A DNA stretch of 64,000 nt from Cynocephalus volans. Lineage: Eukaryota; Chordata; Mammalia; Dermoptera; Cynocephalidae. The DNA is taken from assembly GCF_027409185.1 (NCBI RefSeq), contig NC_084462.1:21179577-21243576 (forward strand), read 5' to 3'. Under the pieces are notes generated by a model. The model saw nothing but the letters and a program-made list of their open reading frames with translations, did no database searches and was not told the DNA's origin. Each line of letters opens with the position of its first letter. Position 1 is the stretch's first letter. The translations under genes and the position numbers were made by a program. Shown here one piece after another: positions 21,696 to 33,200 of this stretch.

Positions 21696-22052
21696 TTATG
21701 TATGTATTTATATATACATATACATATATACACATACACACACACACACACAAAAGATGACTGGGAAGAGAATCTTTTTTTTTTTTTTTTTTGCCTTTTT
21801 CGTGACCGGCACTCAGCCAGGCCGGTCCTATATAGGATCCGAACCCGCGGCGGGAGCGTCGCCGCGCTCCCAGCGCCGCACTCTCCCGAGTGCGCCACAG
21901 GCTCGGCCCAAGGGAAGAGAATCTTAACCCTTGGTTTTGTCAGCACCATGCTCTCCCAAGTGAGCTAACTGGCCATCCCTATATAGGGATCTGAACCCCT
22001 GGCCTTGGTGTTATTAGCACCACACTTTCCCAAGTGAGCCACAGGCCAGCCC
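21696..22052 (-). mobile_element. Dimeric SINE split by a nested hairpin-type SINE
   Basis: The dimer (reverse) starts with a tail of TA/CA microsatellite and GATGACTGGGAAGAGAATCTT, is interrupted at 21777-21911, resumes with CTTAACCCTTGGTTTTGTC and ends GAGCCACAGGCCAGCCC at 22052. Its outer target repeats are ATGAGCC(G/A)T near 21680 and 22053. Confidence 0.88.
21777..21911 (-). mobile_element. Hairpin-type SINE nested in a dimeric SINE
   Basis: A complete reverse element (T tail, GCCTTTTTCGTGACCGGCAC, hairpin, GCTCGGCCC). Perfect target repeats GGGAAGAGAATCTT lie at 21763-21776 and 21912-21925 within the host SINE. Confidence 0.93.
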
Positions 22053-22194
22053 ATGAGCCATTGCTTTTGTGGAGTGGTAGCATCCACCATAAAATCCAGG
22101 AATGTGGTTCACCTCTGTCCAGAAGTGAGAACCATCAAAATGGTCTTTAAATGACTGATTAGGTTGATGGACTTCTGCAGAAGGCAAGGAAATT

Positions 22195-22470
22195 AATATT
22201 TATTAGGTGCCTACCACAAGGGCTTATATGGCTCTGGCAGAATCCTGGGGACTAGGAATGATTATCCTCATTTTACACATTAGGAAACTGCTTGGGGAAC
22301 TTTTCCCCCCATTGTCTCACTGCATGCCAGGCACAGCTCTGGACATTCTGCAAATATTAACTATGAGATACTATTATTAACACCACTTAAAGATGAGACA
22401 CAGAGCCTTCATATCCAGAAATCAGTGAAGATGAAGTTGAAGCCAGGCCGTTTGGGCCCTCAGTAGGATC
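22195..22470 (-). mobile_element. Two adjacent MIR-like pieces
   Basis: CCTCATTTTACACATTAGGA and GCCAGGCACAGCTCTGGAC mark two separate reversed MIR-like segments. Confidence 0.55.
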
Positions 22471-22715
22471 TAAACTTAGTCTGCGTCCAGAGTTCCACCT
22501 TGGGAAGATAGCAACCTAGAGATATTGAATCCTTGAAATGTGGCTAGAGCAACTGAAGAACTTATTTTAAATTTTATTTGAAATTTAAATTTAAGAACTG
22601 AAGCAGGGGTGGGGGGTGAGGGAGAGAAGAAGGGGTGGACTAAGGGGTATAAAACCATGCTATCTACCGTAAGTGAATCATTGTGCAGTATATGCATGTA
22701 TTGAAACACACTGTA

Positions 22716-22858
22716 AGGGCCGAGCCCGTGGCGCACTCGGGAGAGTGCGGCGCTGGGAGCGCGGCAACGCTCCCGCTGTGGGTTCGGATCCTATATAGGA
22801 ATGGCCGGTGCACTCACTGGCTGAGCGCCGGTCACGAAAAAGACAAAAAAAAAAAAAA
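22716..22858 (+). mobile_element. Hairpin-type SINE
   Basis: Complete element with A tail. Target repeats GAAACACACTGTA lie at 22703-22715 and 22859-22871, inside a degraded L1 3' end. Confidence 0.93.
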
Positions 22859-23234
22859 GAAACACACTGTACTCCACAAAAATAAATATAAATAAAATTG
22901 AAAAGAGAAAAAACTGAATCAGTGTAAAATGATTTCCTGTAAAAAACACTTTATTGTTTTGGTAGGGCTACATTTTACTTTAACCACTGAAAAGTTAGCA
23001 TGCAGGATGAGATGTGCCATAAATGTAAGATACATATTGGATTCCAAAGACTTAGTATTAAAGAAAGTATGTAAATTATTTGATTAATAATTTTATATTG
23101 ATTACATGTTGAAATAATACTTTTGGATATACTGGTTAAGTGAAACATATTATTAAAATCAATTTTACCAGTTTCTTTTTACTTTTTAAAGTGTGGCCAC
23201 TAGAAAATCTAAAATTATATGTGTGCCTCACATT

Positions 23235-23680
23235 ATATTTATACTGGACAGCACTTTCCTAATTCATCCTGCCTCCCACCTAGCCAAATTGTCTCCCTTC
23301 AATCTTGACTTAATCTTATTTATTTATTTATTTATTGCACAGCTAGCCAGTAGAGTGACCCGAACCCTTGACCTTGGTGTTATAGCACAGCACTCTAACC
23401 AAATGAGCTAACTGACCAGCCCCTAATCTTATTTTTTTCAGGTTGAGAATCCCTATCACTAACTCTACAAAAGCCCAATGTCATGAGGCTAGCTTCAGAA
23501 ACCTGCATTCTACCCTGCCCAGACCACCTTCATTTTCTCCTTATCCCTGGCAGGAACCTCTGCTCTGTGCCATCCCACACACACTCCATCCTCCCTCCTA
23601 ATTCCATATCTTTGCTTATGCTGGTTCCTTTTCCTGGAATAATAATATCAGGATTAATAATAGCTAACATTTGAGTACTT
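23235..23680 (+). mobile_element. L2-like piece, split by a SINE
   Basis: CTGGCAGGAACCTCTGCTCT and GGTTCCTTTTCCTGGAATAA resemble plus-strand L2. Confidence 0.4.
23322..23423 (-). mobile_element. tRNA-derived monomer SINE
   Basis: An ATTT-repeat tail, then the reverse monomer ending GAGCTAACTGACCAGCC. Target repeats TAATCTTATTT lie at 23311-23321 and 23424-23434. Confidence 0.9.
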
Positions 23681-24004
23681 ACTGTAGGGGAACAGGTGCC
23701 AGGCACCCTGGTGATCTTGTGTATTTAAACATAGGCCACATAAGCAAGGCTCAACCACAGTCTAATCCAAATCTTGGCAGAATGCCCTGCTATCCTCCCT
23801 GGAAAATGGCAGCATGGGCAGTCTTGTGAGGAGCTGTTTCTGGGCCATTTCCTGTAGAGGATTCATAAAGCAAATGTACTTCACAGGGCCTGGTTTTCCA
23901 AAGCCTTGCAGTTTCAAATATTGACCTTGCAAAGGACAGGAAATTTTCCCCAGGCTATTGAGTCTCTGTTGTAAGATAAAGAATTGTAACACAGCAAGGC
24001 TGCC

Positions 24005-24740
24005 AGTTCAAAGACAGACTAGTTACTGACTGATATGTAAAGTTACTGGGAAGCTGTTGGAGGGGGAAAGAATGTTGGCTAGATCAAGGTTTTGTTGGTA
24101 GATCACTTAATTGCCTAACAGAATGTCATTTGACTTGTTTTTATTGAATGTTACCAGCTTCTATTGTTAAACTTGTTAAACTGTACTTAGTAAAACCCCA
24201 CCTATGTCTCTTCCTGTCACTTGCTGGTCTGGAGAATAAATGCAGGAAGAGAACCCCAATTCATGATTAATTTTCCAAATGGAAGGAATGCGTCACACTT
24301 GAGGGTTCTGTGATATTAACCTCTTTCTGGAGCATCTCACTGCTCAGAAGAGACAGGCTTTGAGTAATCTTTGGCAGCTCCATCACCCAGGGGAAAAGGG
24401 GTGACAAATCCGTGGGGGGCAAAGCAACAACTTCCTGAGTTGGAGGCTATCATGAGGTAGTTCCACATCTGTCTCCCTGGTTCCACTGAGGCATGGGCCC
24501 TTCCAACTTGCCCCACTTAGAGTATAGCTGCAGGATAAAAAACTTCTTAGATGTGCTATCTATGGAAATGGCTCCTTTGTGTCATCTGTCCATCTGTACC
24601 ATATGTTTTCATGTTGTCCTATGGGACAAGAATCATGTGGAGTTGACACCATACTGATCTTCCTTTTGCTGTCTGCATAAGTAATAAACTGACTGTATCT
24701 TTCTGGGCTTGTTATGTCCTTACAGGCTGAAATCTACTGG
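24005..24740 (+). mobile_element. Possible ERV LTR
   Basis: Has a LINE-free, LTR-like layout with GGAGAATAAATGCAGGAAG as a possible TATA region and AATAAA at about 24683. I do not recognise the family. Confidence 0.35.
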
Positions 24741-24794
24741 CAGTGTGGCAGGCCCAACTAGCAGCTACAGCAGTTGCTGCTGGTTAGGAACCAC

Positions 24795-24975
24795 TTGAGT
24801 GCTTGATACTGTGCTCAGGGGACTGTGCTAGCATGTTCCAAGCGGTATCTCATCTGGTTTTCAGAACAATCCATTAAGTGCCTATAATAGGTACTATTAA
24901 TTTAACATCCACTTTATAGATTAGGAAACAGGCTTAGTCGAGATAAAGTACCTTGCCCAAAGTCACACTGACTTT
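24795..24975 (-). mobile_element. MIR
   Basis: CCACTTTATAGATTAGGAAA and CTTGCCCAAAGTCACACTG are reversed MIR text. Confidence 0.7.
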
Positions 24976-25467
24976 CAAATCTTATCTCTTTCAAGACCCA
25001 TCTCAAGTCTCATCCCCAGTCAGAGAGTGTGTTAAGGTTAGTTCATGACTTGACAATATGGCTTCTCCTCAACATCCAGCCTAAATGCTGCAAACATGAC
25101 AGAAGCCCAATTAATACTCTCCATCAGAACATATCAGAAAACATATCAGGATCAGAACTGACCAAAACATTCCCTTGTAGCTCAGTGATGACATGATAGA
25201 TGTGCATAGGGGTTCTGGTTTTGAAAAGGAAGTTGAGGATGCTGCTTGTCAAAGACAGGCTGAAATTGGGTGTAAATGAAATGAGTTGAAAGAATACACT
25301 GCTGGGTATGCAGAAAAAAGCCCAAGGCACCTCACCAGATGGAAGGTGAGGCTTTTTTGAAGGTGTCCTTGGGCTTTTTGAAGGTGTCCTTCATTTCCAG
25401 AATTTTCTTCAAGAATGATGAAATACCCTTGTTAAAAACTATGTTTGCCCACAGATCTTGCAATCTT

Positions 25468-25638
25468 TTTTTTTTTTTTTTTTTTTTTGGACCGGTAAGG
25501 GGATCACAACCCTTGGCTTGGTGTTGTCCGCACCACGCTCAGCCAGTGAGCACACCGGCCATCCCTATATAGGATCCAAACCTGCAGCCTCGGTGTTAGC
25601 AGCGCCACACTCACCTGAGTGAGCCATGGGGCCGGCCT
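25468..25638 (-). mobile_element. Dimeric tRNA-derived SINE
   Basis: T tail, both units in reverse, ending GAGCCATGGGGCCGGCC. Target repeats AGATCTTGC(A)(A/C)TCTT flank it. Confidence 0.92.
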
Positions 25639-25740
25639 AGATCTTGCACTCTTAACACTTATTTCCTGGGGTTGTTCTCTGGTTTCCTCCTCTCCACCCT
25701 AATGCCTGTGATTACATATCATTACACTGATAACTTCCAC

Positions 25741-25768
25741 CTGAGCTAACTGGCCAGCTCCCCGCCCC
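25741..25768 (-). mobile_element. Possible tiny SINE 5'-end fragment
   Basis: GAGCTAACTGGCCAGC matches the monomer 5' end in reverse, bounded by AACTTCC on both sides. Too short to be certain. Confidence 0.45.
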
Positions 25769-25814
25769 CCAACTTCCGTCCAACCCTCGGCCTACTCCTG
25801 ACATTTGTTTAATG

Positions 25815-26090
25815 AGGTTATTCATTCATCAAGTATTTAATAGATGCCTATAATGTGCTCTATTAAGTGCACAGCAGTGAATAAGATGGACAAGGTGTCT
25901 ACGCTCACGAAATTTACACTGGGGGGGGCAAGAGGGATAAGAAACATGATATAATGTCGGGGAGTGATTAAGTGCATTGAAGACAACAAAAGCAGGATAA
26001 GGATTAGGAACAGAGGGCTATGCTCTTTTAGATAAGGTAGTCAGGAAAGGCCTCTCTGAGGCAGTGACACTTAAGCTGAGGCCTGAATAA

Positions 26091-26183
<93 letters not shown>

Positions 26184-26290
26184 CCTGCAGGAAGAACATC
26201 CCCGGCAGAGGAAGCAGGGAATGTAAAAAGCCCTGGGGCAAGAATGAGCTTGATTTATTTCAGGTGGGAAAGGCCGTAAGCAGTGAAGTG
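25815..26290 (-). mobile_element. L2-like 3' end containing a (GA)n tract
   Basis: TTCATTCATCAAGTATTTAA and CTGAGGCAGTGACACTTAAG before the tract, GGGGCAAGAATGAGCTTGA after it, fit one reversed L2. Confidence 0.6.
26094..26179. repeat. (GA)43 microsatellite
   Basis: 86 bases of uninterrupted GA about 0.9 kb upstream of the DAGLB promoter, inside an L2 relic. Confidence 0.98.
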
Positions 26291-26344
26291 ATAATTGGAG
26301 ACAGAAGAACTCTAATCTGGGGAGACAGATAAACACGCAATTAT

Positions 26345-26502
26345 TATTATTTTAAAGATGACCGGTAGGGGGATCGTAACCCTTGGCTTGGTGTTGTCAG
26401 CACCACGCTCAGCCAGTGAGCGCACCGTCCATCCTTATATGGGATCCGAACCCGTGGCCTTGGTGTTATCAGCACCGCACTCTCCCGAGTGAGCCACGGG
26501 CC
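26345..26502 (-). mobile_element. Dimeric tRNA-derived SINE
   Basis: Both units in reverse with an AT-rich tail. Perfect target repeats AAACACGCAATTAT lie at 26331-26344 and 26503-26516. Confidence 0.93.
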
Positions 26503-26999
26503 AAACACGCAATTATAAACTTGATGTGTGACTACCAGGAAAGGCCTCTGCGAGGGGTTGGGGTGTGTCTTATACATAAAGTGCAGCCTTGCAAGGTCCT
26601 AGGCAGAGCACGGGCTTGGTCTGACGGTTCAACGTGGGCACCCCAGCTGCTATAGGAGGGCCAGGGCAGAATGAGGGAGAGCAACAGGGAGACCAGGCAG
26701 GGGATGAAGGTGGCTCAGACCAGGGTGGGGGGAAGTGGAGGTGCTGAGAGGTGGTCAGCACTGTACCCTGCCGTACCCCGCTGCCGGGTGGTTTCAGATC
26801 CTGAACTCCAGAAGGGTCCTAGCACGAGACTCTTTACAGCGGGGACCTCAGACAGCGGCAACCTCGTCACACGCTTGGCCTGGGTATGAGTCCCAGACCA
26901 GCCATTAATAGCCATGGGTCTCTGGGCTAGCCATCCCTCCGGGCCTGAAGAGTTCTTAACCATAAAATGGCAATATTACCAGAACGAACTCCAGAGATT

Positions 27000-27258
27000 T
27001 CCAGATCTGCCATAAAGTCAGTCAGTGGCTTCCGGGTCAGTGTATTTGCTTAGGCGCAGAGGGCTCCGGCAGCGGCAGAGTGGGGCTCAGAGCGCGTGCG
27101 CTGATCTCTGCCTGCGCAGGAGCATGCGCCGGGCCCCACCCTCGTGTGCGCCTGCGCGGGTTTGCGCTCAGTTTGGCTGCGGAGTTCGAGGGTCGCTGGT
27201 CTGCGAACGGTGGCAGTGCGCGGGGGCTGGCTTCGGGCCGGTCAGCTGTTCCTTCACC
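27000..27258 (+). promoter_or_regulatory. DAGLB: DAGLB promoter / 5' UTR, GC-rich and TATA-less
   Basis: GC and CpG density rises sharply from about 27000, and no TATA box is seen. An ETS-like CTTCCGG lies at 27029-27035. NRF1-like half sites (TGCGCAGG and GCATGCGC) lie around 27112-27130, with another GCGCCTGCGCGG near 27146-27158. ETS plus NRF1 sites are usual for housekeeping CpG-island promoters. The transcription start is not visible and is inferred to lie between these sites and the ATG at 27259. GC-rich sequence continues through exon 1 to about 27420. Confidence 0.65.
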
Positions 27259-30200
27259 ATGCCCGGGATGGTGCTCTTCGGTCGGCGCTGGGCCATAGCT
27301 AGCGACGACTTGGTGTTCCCCGGGTTCTTCGAACTGTTCCTCAGAGTGCTGTGGTAAGGACGGCCGCTCCCCGGAGGAGGGAGCTGGGGAGGGGGTCGAG
27401 CTGTCCCCCGAGACAGTGATAGAAGTCGCCAGCTTACTGAGCGCTGACGGGGCCCCAGCGCTTGCCGTGCATTCTCTTATCTAGTGCTCACCACCGCCCG
27501 AGGAGGTAGGTACTGTTGCTGCACCCATTTTACAGATAGCAAGCTGAGGCCCGAAGAGGTTTATCCGTGCCCGAGATCAAATGGGAGGCCCGGGGTTCTC
27601 ACGCCGAGACCTGGCCTTGGGAACCGCGAGACTTCTTTGCTGACCAAGAGCCGTGGCCTCCGGGTCTCGGTCACTCAGCACAGAAAAGCAAAGCACTTCA
27701 CTTGTATCCGCAAAACGAAAGATGGGAAATAGTATTCTTGTTGCCATTCTTGAGCCGGTTGTGGCTGAATTTCATGAGAAGCAGACAGGCTCGATATAGA
27801 CTCCGTTGTCTGATTTCAAAGTGTGGAATCAGTGGAAAGTGGCATTGGTGCATGCAGTCTGTTCTCAGAGGATCTGGGCAAAAAGGACTAATATCGTTGT
27901 TATGAAAAAGTAGATTCTCAAGGGGAAAGAAATATAAAAACACGAAATATTATGAGCTGCTTCCAAGGAGTTTTGTAGTTTTCAGGGCCAAGTATTTCTG
28001 AGATCATTTCCCCATTATTATTTCCAGACACAAAACTGACAAAAACATAGAAAGTTATATAGTCCAATTCCACTTCTGGGCTTGAATCCTTGATAGAGGA
28101 TTCTTGCCAAGTGATGCTCTGCCTTCTACTGAAATACCTGTAGTGACAAGTCATTATTACTTGCCCTTGTTCAGTACTCTGTTTCGTTGTTCTGCACTGA
28201 ACTACAAAATGTAGTTATGAGGCAACAGTACTTCCTCCAAGTTTATCCGTTTTCACCATGGAACATCTTTGCATTACTTGCTTCCCATATAACAGCAGAT
28301 TACAGTGTGTGTCAATTTCTTGTCAACCCATAGAAGTACAAGGGTACTTAGAAAGTTTATGGAAAAATATGTATTATCTTTCATTCTTTTCTTTCTTTTT
28401 GTTTGTTTCTTTTTTCTTTTTTGTATTATCTCTGAATTCTATTTTTCCATGAACTTTTTGAAGTTCTCATAAAAATTCTCTTGTTAATAATTCAGCAAAC
28501 ATATAGTTTGTTGGTTTACCAGTTGTGTATTTCTGAGTTACGATGGGGCTATTTTCAGCAGTTCGCATTATATTTGCCTGTTTATGGCTTAAACTTCCTC
28601 TTGTGGATTACAGCTGGCATAGAATAAGAACAATGACATAAGCATGGAAAGTATAAAACTCAGAAAAAGAAAGCCATACTCTAGTTAACTTATTAGATCT
28701 TTTATTGATGAAAATCATATTTGAAAGTGAACCCTGCCTTGTTTTGGAAAATATTAACTTCTTTTATTTCTTTGTATCATGTTTTACAAAGCAGCTCCAT
28801 GGATCCCATTTCTGACCCTCCCTGTTTTCCCACAGGTGGATTGGCATTCTGACTTTGTATCTCATGCACAGAGGGAAGCTGGACTGTGCTGGTGGAGTCC
28901 TGCTCAGCAGTTACATGATCGTTCTCATTGTTCTCCTGGCATTTGTTATATGTAATGTGTTAGCTATTGTTTGTGTCAGCATGAAAGGTAAAAAGTGGTC
29001 TTCTCTATTTGACACCTATTCTTTTTTATTTTGCCAGCTTTATTGAGATGTGATTCACATAGCATACAATTCACCCATTTGAAGTGTACAAGTCAATGGT
29101 TTTTAGTATATTCATAGGGTTGTGCAACCATCACCAGAATCAATTTTAGAACATTTCTGTCACCTGAAAAATAAATCCTGTACCCCTTAGGATTCACTTC
29201 TCATTTCTTCCCAACTCCCCCAGCCCTAGGCATCCAGTAATCTGCTTTCTGTCTCTATAGTTTTGCCTATTCTGGACATAATGTAAATGGAAATTATCCA
29301 ACTGTGTGGCCTTTTGGTCAGGCTTCGTAAACAGCATAATGTTTTCAAGGTTCACCCATGTTGTAGCATGTAACAGTACTTCATTTCTTTTTATGGCTGA
29401 ATAATATTACATTGAATGAATATACTACATTTTACCGATCCACTTCATTTTTCATTGGTAGACAATTGGGTTTTTTCCACTTTTTCTTGGAGGCTTGCCA
29501 GTGTGAGGATCTGAACCCTTGACCTTGGTATTACCAACACCAGACTCTAACCAAGTGAGCTAACCAGCCAGCCCTGTTTCCACTTTTTGGCTATTAGGAA
29601 TAATGCTGCAATTTACATACAAGTTTTTGTATAGACATATGTTTTCATTTCCCTTTGGTATGTGCTCGGAGTGGAATTGATGGGTCATGTGGTTACTCTG
29701 TTTAACCTTTTGAGGAACTGTCAGACATTTCCAAGCAGCTACACCATTTAACATTTCCACCAGCAGTGTATGAGGGTTCCAATTTCTCTACATCCTCACC
29801 AACGCTTGTTATTTGACTTTTTGAATATAACGTGAGGTAGTAGCTCATGGTTTTGATTTGCATTTCCTTAATGCCTAATGTTGAGCATCTGTGTGCTTAT
29901 TGGCCATTTGTATATCATTTTTGGAGAAATATCTATTCAGATCCTTTGCCCAACTTTAGACTAGGTTATTTATTCTTTTATTAATGAGTTGTAAGAGTTG
30001 TACCTATTTTTAATGACAATTTTTTTCTATACGTTACAGTTTTCTGCAGATAATCATTTACTGAGAACGTCTCTGGAAATGTCAGAAATTTTATTGCTCT
30101 GGTTCATAGGATGAGCTGAACACTGGTGACTAATAAAGAAATACATTAGTAAATAAAAATTCATCAGTCAGAGGCAGGGCTATATGGCATGCCACTATCC

Positions 30201-33200
30201 ACTGTGTTTCACTGTTTCATCACTGCTTGAATCAGGATGTAGGAGACATGCTTATCAGATTGTAGATGACGATGATAAACTGGGAGGGGATGGCTGATAC
30301 AGGACAAGATCAAGATCTTAACAGTTTGGAATGATGGACCAAAACATAAAAGATGTTATCTCACAGGAGAAATGTGGAGGGGAGAAAATCAGTGGCAAAG
30401 TGTTTCATGAGAAAAATATCTTTGAGTTTTGGATGACCAGGAAGTATGACATGTGCCTGCTTACTATAGTAATAGACAGCAAATAGAGCTCTGAACAAAT
30501 GAAATGCCTGCCAATAGGCCACTTGTTAGGTAAACTGTAGTTCATCCATAAGCTCTACTGTATACTCATTACAAATGAGAAAATGCTTTGTGAACAGATG
30601 AGGAATGATTTCCTGTATGCTAACGTACAGGATGTTATATTGTTTGCTGCTTTTTTCTAAAGTATATATACATTTTATTTATTCACAGACTCTCTGGGAG
30701 GATACACAAGTCATGCGTTTATTTCTAGAGAAGATAACTGGAGGTTCAGAGGTGGAAACAAGGCTTAAAATTTACTTTATGTTTCAGTCCATAATTCCAA
30801 ACTGTCAAGATCTTGATCTTATCATCCGTTGTATGAGCCACCCCCTCCCAGTTTATCATCATCGTATACAATGTGATAAGCATGCCTCCTACATCCTGAT
30901 TCAAGCAGTGGTAAAACACTAAAAGGCTTAAAATTTACTTGAACTGTTTGAGCTTTTTACCCTTTATATGCCTTAACTGTACAAAATCCATGAATTTTTT
31001 ACAAATTGGAAATTTTAGATTTTTTTAAAAAACTACTAACACATTGGTAAATTTTATTCTTGATAGTACATGGATAACTTCCATTGTCCTTATGTTTAGA
31101 TAAGTGGTCTCAATAATTAATATGTCATTTGCGCTGAAAGACAATATTTATTTAGCTTTTGGCTGATATTCCTCTGTAAAAGAAACATCACAAGTTGTAC
31201 AGGGAGCATTTAGAACAGGGCCGGCCCGTGGCTCACTCGGGAGAGTGCGGTGCTGATAACACCAAGGCCCCGGGTTCGGATCCCATATACGGATGGCCGG
31301 TTCGCTCATTGGCTGAGCGTGGTGCTGACACCAAGTCAAGGGTTGAGATCCCCTTGCCGGTCATCTTTAAAAAAAAAAAAAAAATAGAACAAATAGAATT
31401 CAGTCATCTTTATCCAAAAGACTGATCCTCTTTTTCTTGGTCATAAATATAGGTAGCTTAGTTGGGTAGAAATCTTAATATTGTTGTGGTAGTTTCTGTT
31501 TTTGATTTGAGAACCTCCCAGATGCAGTCCTTCTGTTTCCATTCTGGGAGAGGTTTAATTAGGAACAGTCAACACTCACGACTACCACATTTTGATAGAA
31601 GAACACCCTTGACATACAAGGTCTGCCATTTGCCGTGTTTGGCTTTAGTTATGGGACATCTCCTTGCATCTCTGCATTTGTATCTCAAGAGTTCATTGCC
31701 AGTCTCATGCCAGAGAAGATTGCTGCAGAGGGCAGAGGTGTTGAATCTAAAGATGTGACATAGGCCTTCTTTTTATTGCTCTTACATAAGTGGCTGTGTG
31801 TGTTGAAGGATGGTGGGGTTACTTAGCACAGACTGTGTTGAAGACGTTACATTCAGGAATGCATCCATGCTCCTTGATTATGGGTCATCATCATGATGCC
31901 TACTGCAGGAGCCAGGTCCACCCCAGTATCTCTATCTTGAGAAGAATATAAATATGTAGATAAAACAAAAGGGTTTTATTAGGCCAGCACAATTAGGTAG
32001 AGGAGACTTTTTCAGTACCTTATGTCTTTTCTGAAACCTTAATTAGGATGACTTCATTTCTTGCTTTTTTGTCTGTGTATTTATTTCATTAATGCAGTAT
32101 CAGTAGTTGTCATCACTGTTAGAGAGTTTCAAGTCCAGATGCTGCTGACAGCACTATGATATGTCCTTATTTAGAGTCCCAGCCCTCCGGGAAGCAATGT
32201 GTGTGTAGTGTGTATACAGTGTTTCTTGTTTCTCTCAAGTGATTGGCTGTTGTCATACAATAATTAGCTGCAAATATAGGACTTGTTTTTACATATCTGC
32301 ACCCTTTATCTTGCCCTCAGGAGGAGGATACTGTTAAAATGAATATAAAATTTTGTCTTTGTGCCAGAAATGAGGCCCAATAGTGCCTAATATTTTAAGA
32401 CACGACTTTATGTAAGTAATTCTAATGGATGGTAATTTTTGGAATTTCAAAGCTATTTATTGCTAAATAGGAGGAGTAAGATCTGGTGTTCTGTAGAGCA
32501 CTGTAGGAAGACTATAATGTATACTTTCACTCAGCTAGAAGAGAGGAATTTGAATGTTCCCACCACAAAGAAATGAGAAATGCTTGAGGGTATGGGTATG
32601 TTAACTGACCTGATTTGATCATTACACATTATATACATGTATTGAAATATCACACAGTACCCCATAAATATGTACAATTATAATGTGTCAATTAAAAAAA
32701 ATTATTTTCCAATATACATCTGAAACTAAAAAAATCCTAAAAATCTATTTCTTTACTGAATCATTCTTTAGATCTTAGATTTTTCCAATCATTGTTTTTA
32801 TTTTAATCGTGGAATTTTTATATTACTTAAATTAGTGTTTATCACAACTCTTTTCCAAAGAGAGAGAGAGTCAGAGTTTTACATCAAGAATTAAAGCACA
32901 CAGGCCTCTATTGATACTTGTATTTATTTTACAAATACAGTAAAAATGTCATGTCTAAATGTTAGGTTTCTTCAGGTGGTTTTACACATCAGAATTATTC
33001 ACTTCCCAAAAATGAAGACCTGGATTATATTTTAGAAAGCGGCTGTTAAGCTCTCTGAGCCTCAGTTTTCTCATTTGTAAAATGGGATAATCACTAACTC
33101 ACAGTCACTGTGAGGATAAAGAATAATGGGCATAAAGCGTTTAGGACAGTGTTTGGAATGATATAAGTCTCAAATAGGTGGTAGAGCTCATTTTGCTGGC

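Larger units (their letters stand above)
14746..26999. other. KDELR2-DAGLB intergenic region
   Basis: No gene was supported. From left to right there are two further AATAAA hexamers near 15.47 and 15.64 kb, a Tigger-like relic (16300-16615), several SINEs, an LTR/MaLR block (19.15-21.47 kb), a nested SINE pair (21.75-22.05 kb), MIR and L2 pieces, a possible LTR (about 24.0-24.74 kb), and an L2 piece split by a long (GA)n tract (26094-26179). Unique-looking stretches without assignable content are 15.7-16.3, 16.6-17.1, 17.2-18.05, 22.9-23.2 and 26.52-27.0 kb. The open frames here lie mostly in repeats. Confidence 0.75.
27354..28835 (+). other. DAGLB: DAGLB intron 1
   Basis: The donor GTAAGG follows exon 1. 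The intron contains a MIR relic at about 27430-27620 and a mariner-like MITE copy at about 28337-28474. The remaining 27.62-28.33 kb looks like unique sequence. No further exon was found. Confidence 0.8.

Noticed and set aside
26028-26336. Minus-strand open frame rich in Leu-Ser repeats
   Set aside because: It is the translation of the (GA)n microsatellite.
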